Positions 1-8,803 of a DNA stretch of 64,000 nt are shown piece after piece. Source of the stretch: Lederbergia galactosidilytica (GTDB taxonomy: Bacteria > Bacillota > Bacilli > Bacillales > Bacillaceae_C); NCBI RefSeq assembly GCF_017873565.1, contig NZ_JAGGKH010000005.1:186001-250000 (forward strand), written 5' to 3'. The position numbers were made by a program, and so were the translations under genes. Within the stretch, counting starts at the first letter, position 1; every line of letters starts with the position of its first letter. The notes under the pieces are model-generated. The model did not search any database, was not told where the DNA came from, and saw nothing but the letters and a program-made list of their open reading frames with translations.

Positions 1-1539
1 TTTGGATTGAAACATATTCGGTCTCTTTGGCATCCACCAAAATGGGAATCGAACGACACTGTCCTTCATGCCTTGCGCGTTCCAAGGAGAGGTTGGGCTA
101 AGATAAGGTACACCGAATGATTTTAGAGAGAGCATATGATTTAAAACCATAATCAATCCAACCATTAGTCCGTATAATCCGAATAGCCCAGCAAGAATGG
201 CTAATGGAAAACGAAGTAATCGCAAGGCAAATGCTGCACTATAGACCGGAGTCGCGAATGAAGCGATAGTTGTAACTGCTATAACTACGACTGTGATCGG
301 GCTTGAGAGGCCTGCTTGTACGGCTGCATCCCCCACAATTAAAACACCGACAATTGATAATGCATTCCCGATTTGTTTCGGTAACCGTACAGTGGCTTCC
401 CGCAATATTTCCATTGCTACTTCCAAGATTAACACCTCGACGACAGCGGGATAAGGAACCCCCGACCTTCCACCTGCGACAGCAACCGCAAAATCCGTCG
501 GCAATAATTCAGGATTAAAAGAAATAAACGAAACATATAAACCTGGAACAATTAGGGAAAAGACAAGGGCAAACATGCGAATAAATCTTTGAAAGCTTCC
601 CATCACAAAACGAGTCGAATAATCTTCTGTTGCCTGATAGAATTGGTTAAATACAGCAGGCACTAGCATAGCGAAGGGGGAACCGTCAACAAGAATGGCG
701 ACCCTTCCTTCAATTAAATTTCCGACAGCACTGTCTGGTCGCTCCGTTAACAAAGTTTGCGTAAAAGGAGTATAATGATTATCTTCAATATATTGCTCAA
801 GATAGCCAATATCTAAGACAGCATCAATATCGATTTTCTCTAGCCGTTTTTCCACTTCATCAATCAAAGCTTGATTGCTTATTCCTTTTAAATAACATAT
901 GGCGACTTTAGATTTCGTCAGCCTACCAACTTTTAGTGTCTTTATACAAAAGTCTGCGGTCGGTAACCGGTAGCGTAATAAACCGATATTTGTTCCAAGT
1001 CTTTCAATAAACCCTTCCCTCGGCCCAATAATAACCTGTTCAGTCTCTGGTTGTGAAATCGCTCGTTTTTCCACATAACGGGTATCAATATGAAAAGCCT
1101 CCATAGCCCCATCAATCACTAAAGCAGATTCTCCAGCTAATAAAGCATCGACGATATCAATTAGCTTAGCTTCTCTTGTCAATTCTCCTTGATAAAGAAC
1201 TTGTTCAGATAAAGTTTGTAAGATCTTTCCTTGTGTCAAGTCTTGGGCGTCAATATGATCTGGATATTCCATCAGGGGTTTCAAAATCTCGTGATTGATA
1301 ACTTCTTGATTCACTAGATTAGAAAAATAAAATAAAACAGCGGTATGTGTGCCGTAAATGGAAAGGCGGCGAATAATAAAATCATCATTATCGCCTAATA
1401 AACTTTGGATAAAATCAACTGTATCCTCTAAATTTCCATTTATTTCATCATCTTTATATTGCTCCATTTGTGAATGGGGAATATTTAAATTGGACTTTTT
1501 CCTTTTATTGCCTTTTCGCTTCCAAATGGACATAGACAT
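1..1539 (-). CDS. GerA-family spore germination receptor subunit A (C-terminus cut by window edge)
   Basis: An open frame of 513 codons runs from ATG at 1539 to the first base of the window, so the stop lies just outside. The translation begins MSMSIWKRKGNKRKK and carries the GerA-family soluble N-terminal domain, then a membrane region starting near residue 310. Family-typical segments include EDNHYTPFTQTLLTERPD, EGRVAILVDGSPFAMLVP and GGRSGVPYPAVVEVLI. The last visible residues (FPFWWMPKRPNMFQSK) look like the usual charged tail, so few residues are missing. GerA-type A subunits sit in the spore inner membrane with B and C subunits and sense nutrients; the partners would lie left of the window. 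A GGAG motif precedes the start by about 8 nt. Confidence 0.93.
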   Translation of the reverse strand, partial: MSMSIWKRKGNKRKKSNLNIPHSQMEQYKDDEINGNLEDTVDFIQSLLGDNDDFIIRRLSIYGTHTAVLFYFSNLVNQEVINHEILKPLMEYPDHIDAQDLTQGKILQTLSEQVLYQGELTREAKLIDIVDALLAGESALVIDGAMEAFHIDTRYVEKRAISQPETEQVIIGPREGFIERLGTNIGLLRYRLPTADFCIKTLKVGRLTKSKVAICYLKGISNQALIDEVEKRLEKIDIDAVLDIGYLEQYIEDNHYTPFTQTLLTERPDSAVGNLIEGRVAILVDGSPFAMLVPAVFNQFYQATEDYSTRFVMGSFQRFIRMFALVFSLIVPGLYVSFISFNPELLPTDFAVAVAGGRSGVPYPAVVEVLILEVAMEILREATVRLPKQIGNALSIVGVLIVGDAAVQAGLSSPITVVVIAVTTIASFATPVYSAAFALRLLRFPLAILAGLFGLYGLMVGLIMVLNHMLSLKSFGVPYLSPTSPWNAQGMKDSVVRFPFWWMPKRPNMFQSK

Positions 1540-1630
1540 TTTTTTATCTCCTGTCATTATTGGCTCTATTGTCAGTATGTGCAGTGAAAGGGTAAATATG
1601 TAAGGTGCCCTTCAAATAAAATGGCGATAA

Positions 1631-1718
1631 CGATAATTATTATCATCTATATTCTTCATAAAACTAATAAATAGTTGAGTGTAACGATAACCATTATCAA
1701 TTAGGATAAAAATTATCA
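1631..1718. promoter_or_regulatory. three Fur-like boxes upstream of pfeT
   Basis: Three 15-mers resemble the Bacillus Fur 7-1-7 box TGATAATNATTATCA. They are 1631-1645 (CGATAATTATTATCA, 13 of 14 defined positions), 1685-1699 (CGATAACCATTATCA, 12 of 14) and 1704-1718 (GGATAAAAATTATCA, 12 of 14). The last ends 7 nt before the -35 hexamer, a position suited to activation. In B. subtilis, Fur is a reported activator of pfeT acting from sites upstream of the promoter, so the arrangement fits. The third and second boxes are 19 bp centre to centre. Confidence 0.7.
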
Positions 1719-1725
1719 ATTGTAT

Positions 1726-1754
1726 TTGACAGACGCTCAATTTATAATTATAAT
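1726..1754 (+). promoter_or_regulatory. sigma-A promoter of pfeT
   Basis: A consensus -35 TTGACA (1726-1731) and a consensus -10 TATAAT (1749-1754) are separated by exactly 17 bp. Transcription should start near 1761, inside the PerR-like box. Confidence 0.85.
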
Positions 1755-1758
1755 CACA

Positions 1759-1773
1759 TTATAATAATTCTAA
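1759..1773. promoter_or_regulatory. PerR box over the pfeT transcription start
   Basis: TTATAATAATTCTAA matches the Bacillus PerR box TTATAATNATTATAA at 13 of 14 defined positions and covers the predicted start site, where binding would repress. A second weaker match begins at 1742 and overlaps the -10 box. PerR control is the known regulation of pfeT in B. subtilis. Confidence 0.75.
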
Positions 1774-1814
1774 ATTAGAAGTTTGATTTATTGATATAAA
1801 GGTGGTGCTTCGAG

Positions 1815-3734
1815 TTGGATGTGCTTGCGACAACAAGAAAAGGTAATGAGAATGATGCAACCATTTTAATTCCTGGTTGGATTCAACTTCGTGGGGAATT
1901 AATGGCTGCAATCTTTTGTGGTATGTTAATTTTATTTGCATGGTTAATGGATGTGAGAGGATTTATCATGCCATCAGTTATTCTATATTTATTAGCTTAT
2001 TTCATTGGTGGTTTTGCGAAGGCAAAAGAAGGATTAATTGACACAGTGGAAAATAAAGAATTAAATGTTGAATTATTGATGGTTTTGGCAGCTATAGGAT
2101 CAGCCATTATTGGGTATTGGGCAGAAGGGGCCATCCTTATTTTTATTTTTTCATTAAGTGGTGCGTTGGAAACTTACACGGTGAGTAAGAGTCAAAAAGA
2201 TATCGCCTCTCTCATGGAGTTACAACCAGAGGAAGCCTGGTTATTACAAGGTGGATTGGAAACGAAAGTCCATGTTTCAGAACTAGCTGTTCATGATATC
2301 ATCTTAGTAAAACTAGGAGAAAGGATTCCAGTTGATGGGAAAATTATTAAAGGGAAAACAACGGTAGATGAAGCAGCCATTACAGGTGAATCGATACCAG
2401 TCTCAAAGGGAATACAGGATCATGTTTTTGCGGGCACGGTGAATTTAAATGGCTCGATTAAAGTGGAAATTACGAAAGCAATCCATGAAACACTGTTTCA
2501 GAAGATTATTGATTTAGTGCAATCTGCTCAGAACGAGAAATCACCATCGCAACTTTTTGTTGAACGGTTTGAGGGAAGATATGTAAAACTTGTCCTACTA
2601 GCTGTTGCGCTTATGCTATTTTTGCCGCATTTTATTTTGGGATGGAATTGGGGTGAAACCTTTTACCGGGCAATGATTCTTTTAGTTGTTGCCTCCCCAT
2701 GTGCTTTGGTGGCTTCGATTATGCCGGCAACTTTATCGGCCATCTCTTTTGGTGCACGTCGGGGGATCTTGGTGAAAGGGGGCACATCTTTAGAACAATT
2801 AAGTGAACTGAAAGCCATCGCTTTTGATAAAACAGGAACATTAACTATGGGTCGTCCTGAAGTTACAGATATGATCATTTCAAATGAGGAATCGATAGAA
2901 GAAATCCTCTCTACAGTAGTGGCAATGGAGAGATACTCTAATCACCCATTAGCAACAGCGATTGTCGCATATGTAGAACAACAAGGTTTTAAAGCTGTAG
3001 AAGAGGTAGAAAATTTAGAAGATAGACCGGGATTGGGCATATTAGCCAATCACAATGAGCAGGAATGGAAAGTAGGTAAATTTGATTTTGTAGATCAAGA
3101 TCAAGCGGCTCATTTTTATAATGGGGTGGCTGCTAAATTGGCTGCACAAGGTAAGACACTTGTCTTTATTGAACGGAACGGAAAAGTAGTAGGAATCATT
3201 GCCTTAAAGGACCTGGTGAGAAAGGAAACAAAGCGAGCGATTGAACGCTTAAAAAATTTAGGCATGCATACAATCATGCTAACAGGTGATCATCCCCAAA
3301 CCGCACGTGCTATTAGAAATGAAAGTGGAATAGAAGACTTTAAGGCAGAATGCTTCCCTGAGAGCAAGGTTACTCTTATCAAAAGCTTAAAACAAAATTA
3401 TGGAGCGGTTGCGATGGTGGGAGATGGGATTAACGATGGCCCGGCTCTTGCCACGGCTTCTGTCGGGATTGCGGTAGGAGAGGGGACAGATGTGGCATTG
3501 GAAACGGCAGACATAGTTTTAATGAAAAATGATCTCTGTCGTATCGCGGAAGCAGTTGAACTATCAAAAAGGATGAACAGAATTATTAAGCAAAATATCC
3601 TTTTCTCCATTAGTGTCATCATTTTGTTGATTTTGGCAAATTTTATTCAAGCTCTTGATTTACCATTTGGGGTTATTGGGCATGAAGGAAGCACCATTTT
3701 AGTAATTCTAAACAGTTTGCGTCTGCTAAAATAG
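1815..3734 (+). CDS. pfeT: P1B4-type metal (Fe2+) efflux ATPase PfeT
   Basis: This 639-residue P1B-type ATPase has no N-terminal heavy-metal-binding domain. It has the actuator loop TGES (190-193), the membrane metal motif SPC (294-296, rather than CPC), the phosphorylation motif DKTGTLT (Asp338), the HP motif SNHPLATA, the hinge GDGINDGPA, and HEGST in the last helix. SPC plus HEGST defines the P1B4 group that includes B. subtilis PfeT (YkvW, formerly ZosA). It is therefore predicted to export ferrous iron across the plasma membrane and protect against iron and peroxide stress. Translation starts at TTG with GGTGG 7-9 nt before it. The composite Fur/PerR promoter supports the assignment. A cadmium/zinc/cobalt pump is less likely. 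Confidence 0.9.
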   Translation: MDVLATTRKGNENDATILIPGWIQLRGELMAAIFCGMLILFAWLMDVRGFIMPSVILYLLAYFIGGFAKAKEGLIDTVENKELNVELLMVLAAIGSAIIGYWAEGAILIFIFSLSGALETYTVSKSQKDIASLMELQPEEAWLLQGGLETKVHVSELAVHDIILVKLGERIPVDGKIIKGKTTVDEAAITGESIPVSKGIQDHVFAGTVNLNGSIKVEITKAIHETLFQKIIDLVQSAQNEKSPSQLFVERFEGRYVKLVLLAVALMLFLPHFILGWNWGETFYRAMILLVVASPCALVASIMPATLSAISFGARRGILVKGGTSLEQLSELKAIAFDKTGTLTMGRPEVTDMIISNEESIEEILSTVVAMERYSNHPLATAIVAYVEQQGFKAVEEVENLEDRPGLGILANHNEQEWKVGKFDFVDQDQAAHFYNGVAAKLAAQGKTLVFIERNGKVVGIIALKDLVRKETKRAIERLKNLGMHTIMLTGDHPQTARAIRNESGIEDFKAECFPESKVTLIKSLKQNYGAVAMVGDGINDGPALATASVGIAVGEGTDVALETADIVLMKNDLCRIAEAVELSKRMNRIIKQNILFSISVIILLILANFIQALDLPFGVIGHEGSTILVILNSLRLLK

Positions 3735-3750
3735 AATTTCGTGAAGATCA

Positions 3751-3790
3751 GTCGTCGAAAAGATTAGGGCTTTTGGACGGCTTATTTTAT
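3751..3790 (+). terminator. terminator after pfeT
   Basis: GTCGTC...GACGGC with an inner AAAAG/CTTTT stem is followed by a T-rich run (TTATTTTATTT), 16 nt after the pfeT stop. Confidence 0.6.
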
Positions 3791-3922
3791 TTATTGAATT
3801 ATAAAAGATAGATATTATCCTACAATATCATTTATACTGTATATATAATTTTAAAGGATGTTCAAAGAACGCTAGTAAAAATGCTTCTTTGAACAGATTT
3901 AAAGAGGAAAGGTTGATGACTC

Positions 3923-4975
3923 ATGACACAGTCTGGTTCGGTAAAATTAACGTCTTTATCTTCAAAAGGAGGATGTGGCTGTAAGATTGGTCCTGCAGAT
4001 TTATCGGAGGTAATTCGAATGATACCACCTGCTAAGCATGACCCTAATTTATTGGTTGGTCTCGATACGAGTGATGATGCAGGGGTTTACCGACTCACGG
4101 ATGATTTGGCGATCGTTCAAACTCTTGACTTTTTTACACCTATTGTTGATGATCCTTATGCATTTGGACAAGTGGCAGCGACAAATGCAATTAGTGATAT
4201 ATATGCGATGGGCGGAACTCCTGTTACGGCATTAAATATTGTGGCATTTCCTATTGCAACATTAGAAAAAAATATTTTAGCTGAAATATTAAAAGGAGCG
4301 GCGGATAAGCTGCAAGAGGCGGGTGTCACCTTAGTAGGGGGCCATTCAATTGATGATCAAGAGCCTAAGTTTGGACTTGCGGTAACAGGTACAGTCCATC
4401 CCGACAAAATTAGAACGAATGCTGGAGCTAAAGCTGGTGATCGATTAATCCTAACGAAGCCTATCGGAGTAGGGATCTTATCTTCTTCTTTAAAAAAGGG
4501 CTTATTAAAAGACGAGGAAATAGACAATCTAACTAAAGTGATGACGACTTTAAACAAAACAGCGGCTGAGACGATGGCCCACTATGATGTCCATGCTTGT
4601 ACAGATGTTACCGGTTTTGGCTTGCTTGGACATGCTTCAGAACTAGCAAAAGGCAGTGAAGTCGGCTTGCATATTAAAAAAGACCAAGTTCCTGTACTAA
4701 ATCGTGTTAGAGAATTGGCGGAGCAGGGTGTAATACCTGGGGGTACGAAAAATAACTTTGCTCATTTAGAAGGATCCGTTACCTTCCCGGAAACAATGGA
4801 TCAAGTCGATCAATGGATTTTATGTGATGCGGTCACATCGGGTGGGTTACTCATCAGTGTAGCGAATGATGATTCAGAGGCATTATTGTCAGACTTACAA
4901 CAAAATGGAGTAGAATCGGCGTTTATTGGTGAAGTAGTCACTGATCCTAAGGGGCATGTAGTGGTTGACTTTTAA
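3923..4975 (+). CDS. selD: selenide, water dikinase (selenophosphate synthetase)
   Basis: This 350-residue protein makes selenophosphate from selenide and ATP. The N-terminal motif GGCGCK (16-21) aligns with E. coli SelD, placing the catalytic Cys at 18 and the essential Lys at 21. The Cys form is used, not selenocysteine. Further family blocks are GLDTSDDAGVYRL, DPYAFGQVAATNAISDIYA and GGHSIDDQEPKFGLAVTG. The ATG is preceded by AGAGGAAAGG. The other selenium gene in the window, mnmH, lies 2.6 kb downstream on the same strand. No selA, selB or selC is seen here, so the visible use of selenophosphate is tRNA 2-selenouridine. Confidence 0.95.
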   Translation: MTQSGSVKLTSLSSKGGCGCKIGPADLSEVIRMIPPAKHDPNLLVGLDTSDDAGVYRLTDDLAIVQTLDFFTPIVDDPYAFGQVAATNAISDIYAMGGTPVTALNIVAFPIATLEKNILAEILKGAADKLQEAGVTLVGGHSIDDQEPKFGLAVTGTVHPDKIRTNAGAKAGDRLILTKPIGVGILSSSLKKGLLKDEEIDNLTKVMTTLNKTAAETMAHYDVHACTDVTGFGLLGHASELAKGSEVGLHIKKDQVPVLNRVRELAEQGVIPGGTKNNFAHLEGSVTFPETMDQVDQWILCDAVTSGGLLISVANDDSEALLSDLQQNGVESAFIGEVVTDPKGHVVVDF

Positions 4976-5372
4976 ATAGGGTAAGAAAAGTCTAGCTTGA
5001 ATCTAGCTCACACTTAGTAACTAGCAAATTTACCGTTTTGTTTGCATTTTGGGCTTGAGGGGTCTGAAGCCAAATAAGCTTAAACCGATAAGGGGGATGG
5101 GTTCAAGAACTTTTGCTTATCAAACCCACCTCTTATGATGTCCAAGCTTCACTAATGCAGTAGAGAGGATATAAGCTGGTTCAGCCTTTTGAAAGGTTGA
5201 AGGACTTTTAACCGTTTAAATTTTAAACGGGCGTTTTTATTTTTCGAAGAACAAATATATGATTGGGGTGAGGTGTCCGCGCAAAATGTTGCTTGCCTGG
5301 TTACATTTTGCGAAATTGGGAATAATATGCCAAATAATATCAAGGATTTCGATCCCAAAAAAGGACTTAGAC
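4976..5372 (+). other. intergenic region between selD and yhgE
   Basis: No credible gene is seen. It holds an imperfect long hairpin at about 5086-5140 (GGATGGGTT pairing with AAACCCACC) and a terminator-like hairpin at 5212-5243. I could not match it to a riboswitch class I know. The last 15 nt carry the yhgE ribosome-binding site AAGGA. Confidence 0.5.
5212..5243 (+). terminator. intrinsic terminator between selD and yhgE
   Basis: CCGTTTAAA (5212-5220) and TTTAAACGG (5222-5230) form a stem followed by GCGTTTTTATTTTT. It could end the selD transcript or act as an attenuator in a long yhgE leader. Confidence 0.55.
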
Positions 5373-7577
5373 ATGAAAAACAGTTTAAATATCTATAAGG
5401 TAGATTTGAAAAATATTGCAACAAATTGGGCAGCCATGATTTTGATTGGTGGTTTAGCTATTTTGCCTTCATTATACGCTTGGTTCAATATTGCAGCGAT
5501 GTGGGATCCTTATTCAAACACGGGAAATCTCCCAATCGGAATTGTCAATGAAGACAAAGGGGCAACTGTTCGAGATCAAGAGATAAATGCAGGAAAAGAA
5601 ATTGTTGACAGTCTTAAAGATAATAAGAATATGCAATGGTATTTTACCGATCGAAAAGATGCCATGGATAAAGTGGAATATGGTGATTACTTTGCTATTG
5701 TCATTATTCCAGAAGACTTCTCGGAAAAGTTAGGAACTGTCATATCTGACAAACCTGAAAAAGCCCAAATGGAGTATTTTGTAAATGAAAAACTAAATGC
5801 TGTTTCACCTAAAATAACTGAAAAGGGCGCTTCTGTTATAGCGGATGAAGTAAGTAGCAAATTTATTTCAACGGTGAACGGAATTATTTTCGATCTATTT
5901 AACAATTTAGGCATTGAAATAGAGGGAAATTTACCAGATATTGAGAAATTTGAGGATTATATTTTTACACTTGAGGAGAACCTCCCGGAAATTAATAAGA
6001 TGTTGAATGAGTCATTAGGGGACGCAAATTCCGCTGGAGAGATTTTGAATAAAGCTCAAGGAGCACTTCCCCAAGCAAAAGAATATACGAACACTGGATT
6101 AACGACGATTAATCAAACATTAGATTATATGAATGAAGCGGAAAATCGCTTGAATTCAATCGCACCTAAAGTGAAAAAGGACGTTGCAAAGGTTCAATCA
6201 ATTGCTGATCAGATTAATGAACTTTTAGAAAAGGCTAAAGATAGCAAGATTGACATTAGCGAAGGAAAAAGAGTTCAGGAAAATCTAGAAAAACAGCTGG
6301 ATGATGCGATTACTACATTAAGTACAGTTGAGAAGGCATTACAGCAATTACAGGAAACGAATGCTCAACTGCCGCCAGCAACAGATGGAGAGTCAGGGGA
6401 AGAACAGGAAACGGAGCAGCTGTCACAAGATCAAATTAACCAAGCAATTTCACAAACTGCTGATTTGCGAAATTCGTTAGAACAACTGCGAACTGATGTA
6501 AATCAAATGGATCAATTCCTAAATAATACGGAGGCCGCTAGTAAAGTGGTCGATCAAATTCATCAAGCTGCAGCTAATACAAATGTTAAGTTAGATGAAT
6601 TTGTAAAAGAATATCAAAATAATATTGAGCCAACGATTTTGGAAGAAGTAGGAAAGGCTAAGGAAACCCTAACAGGAGCCAAGGGAATTCTTGTCGAGAT
6701 TCAATCGACTTTGCCTGAAGTAGAAAAGGTGCTAACGAATACGCAAAAGAACCTACAAGAAGGGAAAGGCATGCTTGAATATGCCTCAGGGGAATTTCCA
6801 TATGTAAATGATAAAATCAAACAATTAGCGGAAAAGATTCGAGACGTACAAAAGGATACAGATATTAATGAGATTATCCAGCTATTGCGTAATGACCCAT
6901 CTGCAGAAAGAAGCTTTTTTGAGGAGCCTGTATTATTAAATCAAAACGCATTATTTCCAATTGAAAATTATGGAACAGGGATGACACCATTCTATACCGT
7001 ATTAGCTGGTTGGGTAGGAGCGTTACTACTCATTTCCTTGTTAGCAGTTGATGTTCATCATGATGGGATATATACCGGAAGACAAGTCTATTTTGGACGA
7101 TTTTTCACATTCTGGACCATCGGAATCGTTCAAACGATTGTTGTAACGCTTGGAGACTTATTCTTGATTGGTGTGAATGCGAAGCATCCCGTTTGGATGG
7201 TTATATTCGCGCTCTTAGTTAGCTCTGTCTTCATTCTTATAGTGTATTCACTTGTATCGGTATTTGGAAATGTTGGAAAAGCGATGGCCATTGTGTTGCT
7301 TGTCTTGCAAATTTCAGGATCAGGTGGAACATATCCTGTTCAATTATTACCTAAGTTCTTCCAAGCCATTAATCCTTACTTGCCTTTTACTTATGCTGTC
7401 GATTTAATGCGTGAAGCGGTAGGTGGGATTGTTTGGGGGAGAGCATTAAGAGATATTGGGGTACTCATTTTTTGTGGGGTATTGGCCATCATCTTTGGTG
7501 CCTTCTTAAAAGAACCCATTAATAAGAAAACGACAAAGTTCCTCGAGAAATCGAAAGAATCAGGGTTAGTCCACTAA
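5373..7577 (+). CDS. yhgE: YhgE/Pip-family membrane protein
   Basis: This 734-residue protein has one N-terminal membrane segment (MILIGGLAILPSLYAWFNI), a long extracytoplasmic coiled-coil-rich region (roughly residues 60-530, with many Gln, Asn and Glu), and a C-terminal block of about five membrane helices from residue 540 resembling ABC-2 type permeases. This is the architecture of YhgE and the lactococcal phage infection protein Pip. Members are cell-surface proteins, some of them phage receptors or linked to type VII secretion; the function here is unknown. The ATG at 5373 is chosen because AAGGA lies about 7 nt upstream; the frame stays open further 5' without a good site. It separates selD from mnmH and has no obvious link to selenium. 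Confidence 0.88.
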   Translation: MKNSLNIYKVDLKNIATNWAAMILIGGLAILPSLYAWFNIAAMWDPYSNTGNLPIGIVNEDKGATVRDQEINAGKEIVDSLKDNKNMQWYFTDRKDAMDKVEYGDYFAIVIIPEDFSEKLGTVISDKPEKAQMEYFVNEKLNAVSPKITEKGASVIADEVSSKFISTVNGIIFDLFNNLGIEIEGNLPDIEKFEDYIFTLEENLPEINKMLNESLGDANSAGEILNKAQGALPQAKEYTNTGLTTINQTLDYMNEAENRLNSIAPKVKKDVAKVQSIADQINELLEKAKDSKIDISEGKRVQENLEKQLDDAITTLSTVEKALQQLQETNAQLPPATDGESGEEQETEQLSQDQINQAISQTADLRNSLEQLRTDVNQMDQFLNNTEAASKVVDQIHQAAANTNVKLDEFVKEYQNNIEPTILEEVGKAKETLTGAKGILVEIQSTLPEVEKVLTNTQKNLQEGKGMLEYASGEFPYVNDKIKQLAEKIRDVQKDTDINEIIQLLRNDPSAERSFFEEPVLLNQNALFPIENYGTGMTPFYTVLAGWVGALLLISLLAVDVHHDGIYTGRQVYFGRFFTFWTIGIVQTIVVTLGDLFLIGVNAKHPVWMVIFALLVSSVFILIVYSLVSVFGNVGKAMAIVLLVLQISGSGGTYPVQLLPKFFQAINPYLPFTYAVDLMREAVGGIVWGRALRDIGVLIFCGVLAIIFGAFLKEPINKKTTKFLEKSKESGLVH

Positions 7578-7606
7578 GATTAAATGTGAGGGAGTAAGGA
7601 AAAATC

Positions 7607-8656
7607 ATGCATCGAAATATTACGATTGAGGAATTGTTGAATTTAGCAAAACAAAATAAGATTACGATGATTGATGTCCGATCACCTTCAGAATTCCAAA
7701 ATGCAACAATCCCAGGAAGCATCAATATCCCCTTCTTTACAGATGAAGAAAGGGCAGAAGTAGGCACTTTATATAAACAGGTCAGTCCAGAAGCAGCGCA
7801 AGAGCGAGGATTAGAAATTGTTTCTACTAAGCTCCCTGCTTTTGTTCAAAGCTTTAAAAAGATCGAGGGAGAGAAGGCTGTATTTTGCTGGCGTGGTGGC
7901 ATGCGCAGCAAAACGACGGCTACTGTCCTAGAACTCATGAAGATCCATGTACTCCGTTTAGAGGGGGGATTTAGGTCTTATCGTAAATGGATTGTAGATC
8001 GATTAGATACAATGGATTTCGCCCCCCACGCCTATATTATAGATGGTAACACTGGCACCGGAAAAACGGCTATTCTTCAGGGGCTTCAGCAAGAGGGGTT
8101 TCCAGTGATTGATCTAGAAAAATTGGCCAACCATCGTGGGTCGATCTTTGGGGGGATTGGCCTTGAACCTCATAATCAGAAAGTATTTGATTCATTGCTA
8201 GTCCAGAGAATGGAACAATTAAAAAACTCTTCCTATGTTTTATTTGAAGGGGAAAGTCGAAGGGTCGGAAAAGCCCTTCTGCCTCCTGTTATAGAGAATT
8301 TAAAAGATAAAGGCACACATATTTTCATTAAAATGCCAATGGAGGAAAGAATCCAAACGATTTTGGATGATTATGAGCCGTGGGAGCACCAGCATGAGTG
8401 TATGGAAGCCTTTCAACGAATAAAGGCTAGGATCCACACACCGATCGCTACAGAGGTAGAACAGGCATTGCAAAATAAAGACTATTCCTTGGTTGTGCAA
8501 CGTTTATTGGAATATTATTATGATCCTCGATATCAACATGCTGCTGAGCAGTATCCAGAAGCACAAAAGATCATAATCACTGTGCAAAGTATCGAAGAAG
8601 CAAAAGAAAAGATTAAGCAAATCGTTAGCAAAAAGCGGATTCCCCAGGGTGGGTAA
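7607..8656 (+). CDS. mnmH: tRNA 2-selenouridine synthase MnmH (SelU)
   Basis: This 349-residue protein combines an N-terminal rhodanese domain with a P-loop domain. The rhodanese catalytic Cys is in FCWRGGMRSKT (Cys94), and the Walker A is GNTGTGKT (147-154). MnmH replaces sulfur with selenium in the wobble 2-thiouridine of tRNAs for Lys, Glu and Gln, by way of a geranylated intermediate, using selenophosphate from SelD. The ATG is preceded by GAGGGAGTAAGG. It starts 29 nt after yhgE, so the two are probably cotranscribed. The 5' arm of the transcription terminator lies inside the last codons. Confidence 0.94.
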   Translation: MHRNITIEELLNLAKQNKITMIDVRSPSEFQNATIPGSINIPFFTDEERAEVGTLYKQVSPEAAQERGLEIVSTKLPAFVQSFKKIEGEKAVFCWRGGMRSKTTATVLELMKIHVLRLEGGFRSYRKWIVDRLDTMDFAPHAYIIDGNTGTGKTAILQGLQQEGFPVIDLEKLANHRGSIFGGIGLEPHNQKVFDSLLVQRMEQLKNSSYVLFEGESRRVGKALLPPVIENLKDKGTHIFIKMPMEERIQTILDDYEPWEHQHECMEAFQRIKARIHTPIATEVEQALQNKDYSLVVQRLLEYYYDPRYQHAAEQYPEAQKIIITVQSIEEAKEKIKQIVSKKRIPQGG

Positions 8657-8668
8657 TCCGCTTTTTGC
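8630..8668. terminator. terminator overlapping the mnmH stop codon
   Basis: AAAAAGCGGATT (8630-8641) pairs with AATCCGCTTTTT (8655-8666). The T-run ends the plus-strand transcript; the A-run on the other side could also serve the convergent minus-strand transcript. The stop codon (8654-8656) lies at the loop/3'-arm junction. Confidence 0.85.
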
Positions 8669-8803
8669 ACTTTTAAATCTAGGGAAATGTAGTGAGATTT
8701 AGCTAGGAAGATAGGAGAGAGAAGGGAGTCGCATTTCGAATGCGAGTTCTCAGAGTAGATGGGAAAAGTCAGCTGATCGTTTTTTATATTTAAATGCAGC
8801 GAA

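Noticed and set aside
3923-4975. Selenocysteine codon in selD
   Set aside because: The catalytic position is encoded as Cys, and no in-frame TGA interrupts the gene.
5152-5424. 90-codon minus-strand frame upstream of yhgE
   Set aside because: It covers the selD/yhgE terminator and the start of yhgE, and lacks family features.
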